From the NCBI GenBank assembly GCA_021404525.1, contig JAAWWE010000018.1:1-38599 (forward strand): DNA of 38,599 nt, written 5' to 3'. Position 1 is the stretch's first letter; each line of letters begins with the position of its first letter. Shown here piece by piece: positions 38,579 through 38,599 of this stretch. Origin of the DNA: Rhodobiaceae bacterium. GTDB taxonomy: Bacteria > Pseudomonadota > Alphaproteobacteria > Parvibaculales > Parvibaculaceae. Made by a program: the position numbers and the translations under genes. The notes below the pieces were generated by a model. That model saw only the letters and a list, made by a program, of their open reading frames with translations, did no database searches and was not told the DNA's origin.

Positions 38579-38599
38579 TGAGCTGCTGCCGGTTTCGTG
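38579..38599. mobile_element. Terminal inverted repeat of an IS (5' end, partial)
   Basis: The last 21 bases, starting TGAGCTGCTGCCGG, are the exact reverse complement of 75-95. They would be the left end of an IS whose body lies right of the window, inserted into the relaxase reading frame. The copy at 75-95 is the right end of another copy. The two copies are thus in direct orientation and face the window from both sides. Confidence 0.5.

Noticed and set aside
1..38599. CRISPR array
   Set aside because: I saw no set of regularly spaced repeats; the only repeats are short pairs or operator dyads.

Overview
The window is a high-GC stretch of an alphaproteobacterial genome. The ROS/MucR-free gene content, the trb/relaxase remnants with a DUF2274 gene, and the close matches in style to rhizobial and sphingomonad accessory DNA all point that way; a genus cannot be named from the sequence alone. 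Almost everything here is accessory. Both edges of the window carry the same terminal inverted repeat (75-95 and 38579-38599, opposite strands), which looks like the two facing ends of direct copies of an IS3-type insertion sequence.

Region 1 (about 96-13352) is a defence/toxin-antitoxin island. It ends at a 3' half of a tRNA-Arg(CCG) gene (13308-13352) next to a tyrosine integrase (11816-13129), the classical signature of integration into a tRNA gene. Cargo from left to right: a small zinc-ribbon protein, a Cys-rich conserved hypothetical, an AbiEi-type antitoxin whose AbiEii toxin partner survives only as a 28-codon stub, a Gabija-like OLD nuclease plus UvrD-like helicase pair, an HTH/PIN toxin-antitoxin pair, and a tightly coupled four-gene operon (6992-11786). 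That operon encodes an ImmA/IrrE peptidase fused to a macrodomain, a P-loop kinase fused to an adenylosuccinate-synthetase-like domain with an altered catalytic residue, a DUF7002 protein with ADP-ribosyltransferase-like features, and a second HExxH peptidase. I consider this operon the best candidate in the window for an undescribed system: it joins nucleotide chemistry, ADP-ribose chemistry and two peptidases in one transcription unit.

Region 2 (13353-22075) starts with a scrambled relic in which the N-terminal third of trbB is joined to a beheaded hxlR gene. It continues with a redox cassette (FrnE-like DsbA protein, FAD monooxygenase, thioredoxin-reductase-like flavoprotein, HxlR regulator), then a divergent SDR-TetR / DUF3291-like-membrane protein cluster around a large palindromic operator, a GFA-family protein and a metal-responsive MerR regulator.

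Region 3 (22087-35354) is a copper/heavy-metal resistance cluster. A zinc-type CDF exporter lies divergent from its MerR regulator with a textbook 19-bp-spacer promoter. A long minus-strand operon (33345 down to 23190) encodes a CopA ATPase, glutaredoxin, 2Fe-2S flavin reductase, CueR, an MFS transporter with a His-rich tail, a small secreted Cys/His protein, DUF411 protein, cytochrome c, multicopper oxidase, an unusual CDF protein and a 41-residue membrane peptide. Divergent from it run CopZ, a cupredoxin, a second CueR-like MerR lacking one copper ligand, and an 18-Cys four-helix copper-storage protein. Two back-to-back CueR-type promoters sit between copA and copZ.

Region 4 (35487-38578) is the decayed edge of a conjugative element: a LysR regulator convergent with DUF2274, trbI, and a chimeric gene made of a relaxase N-terminus fused to the C-terminal part of TrbG, cut at its 5' side by the right-hand IS end. 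Together with the truncated trbB at 13873-14172, this suggests the metal/redox genes were cargo of a former trb-type integrative conjugative element, next to which (or into which) the tRNA-targeting defence island later settled.
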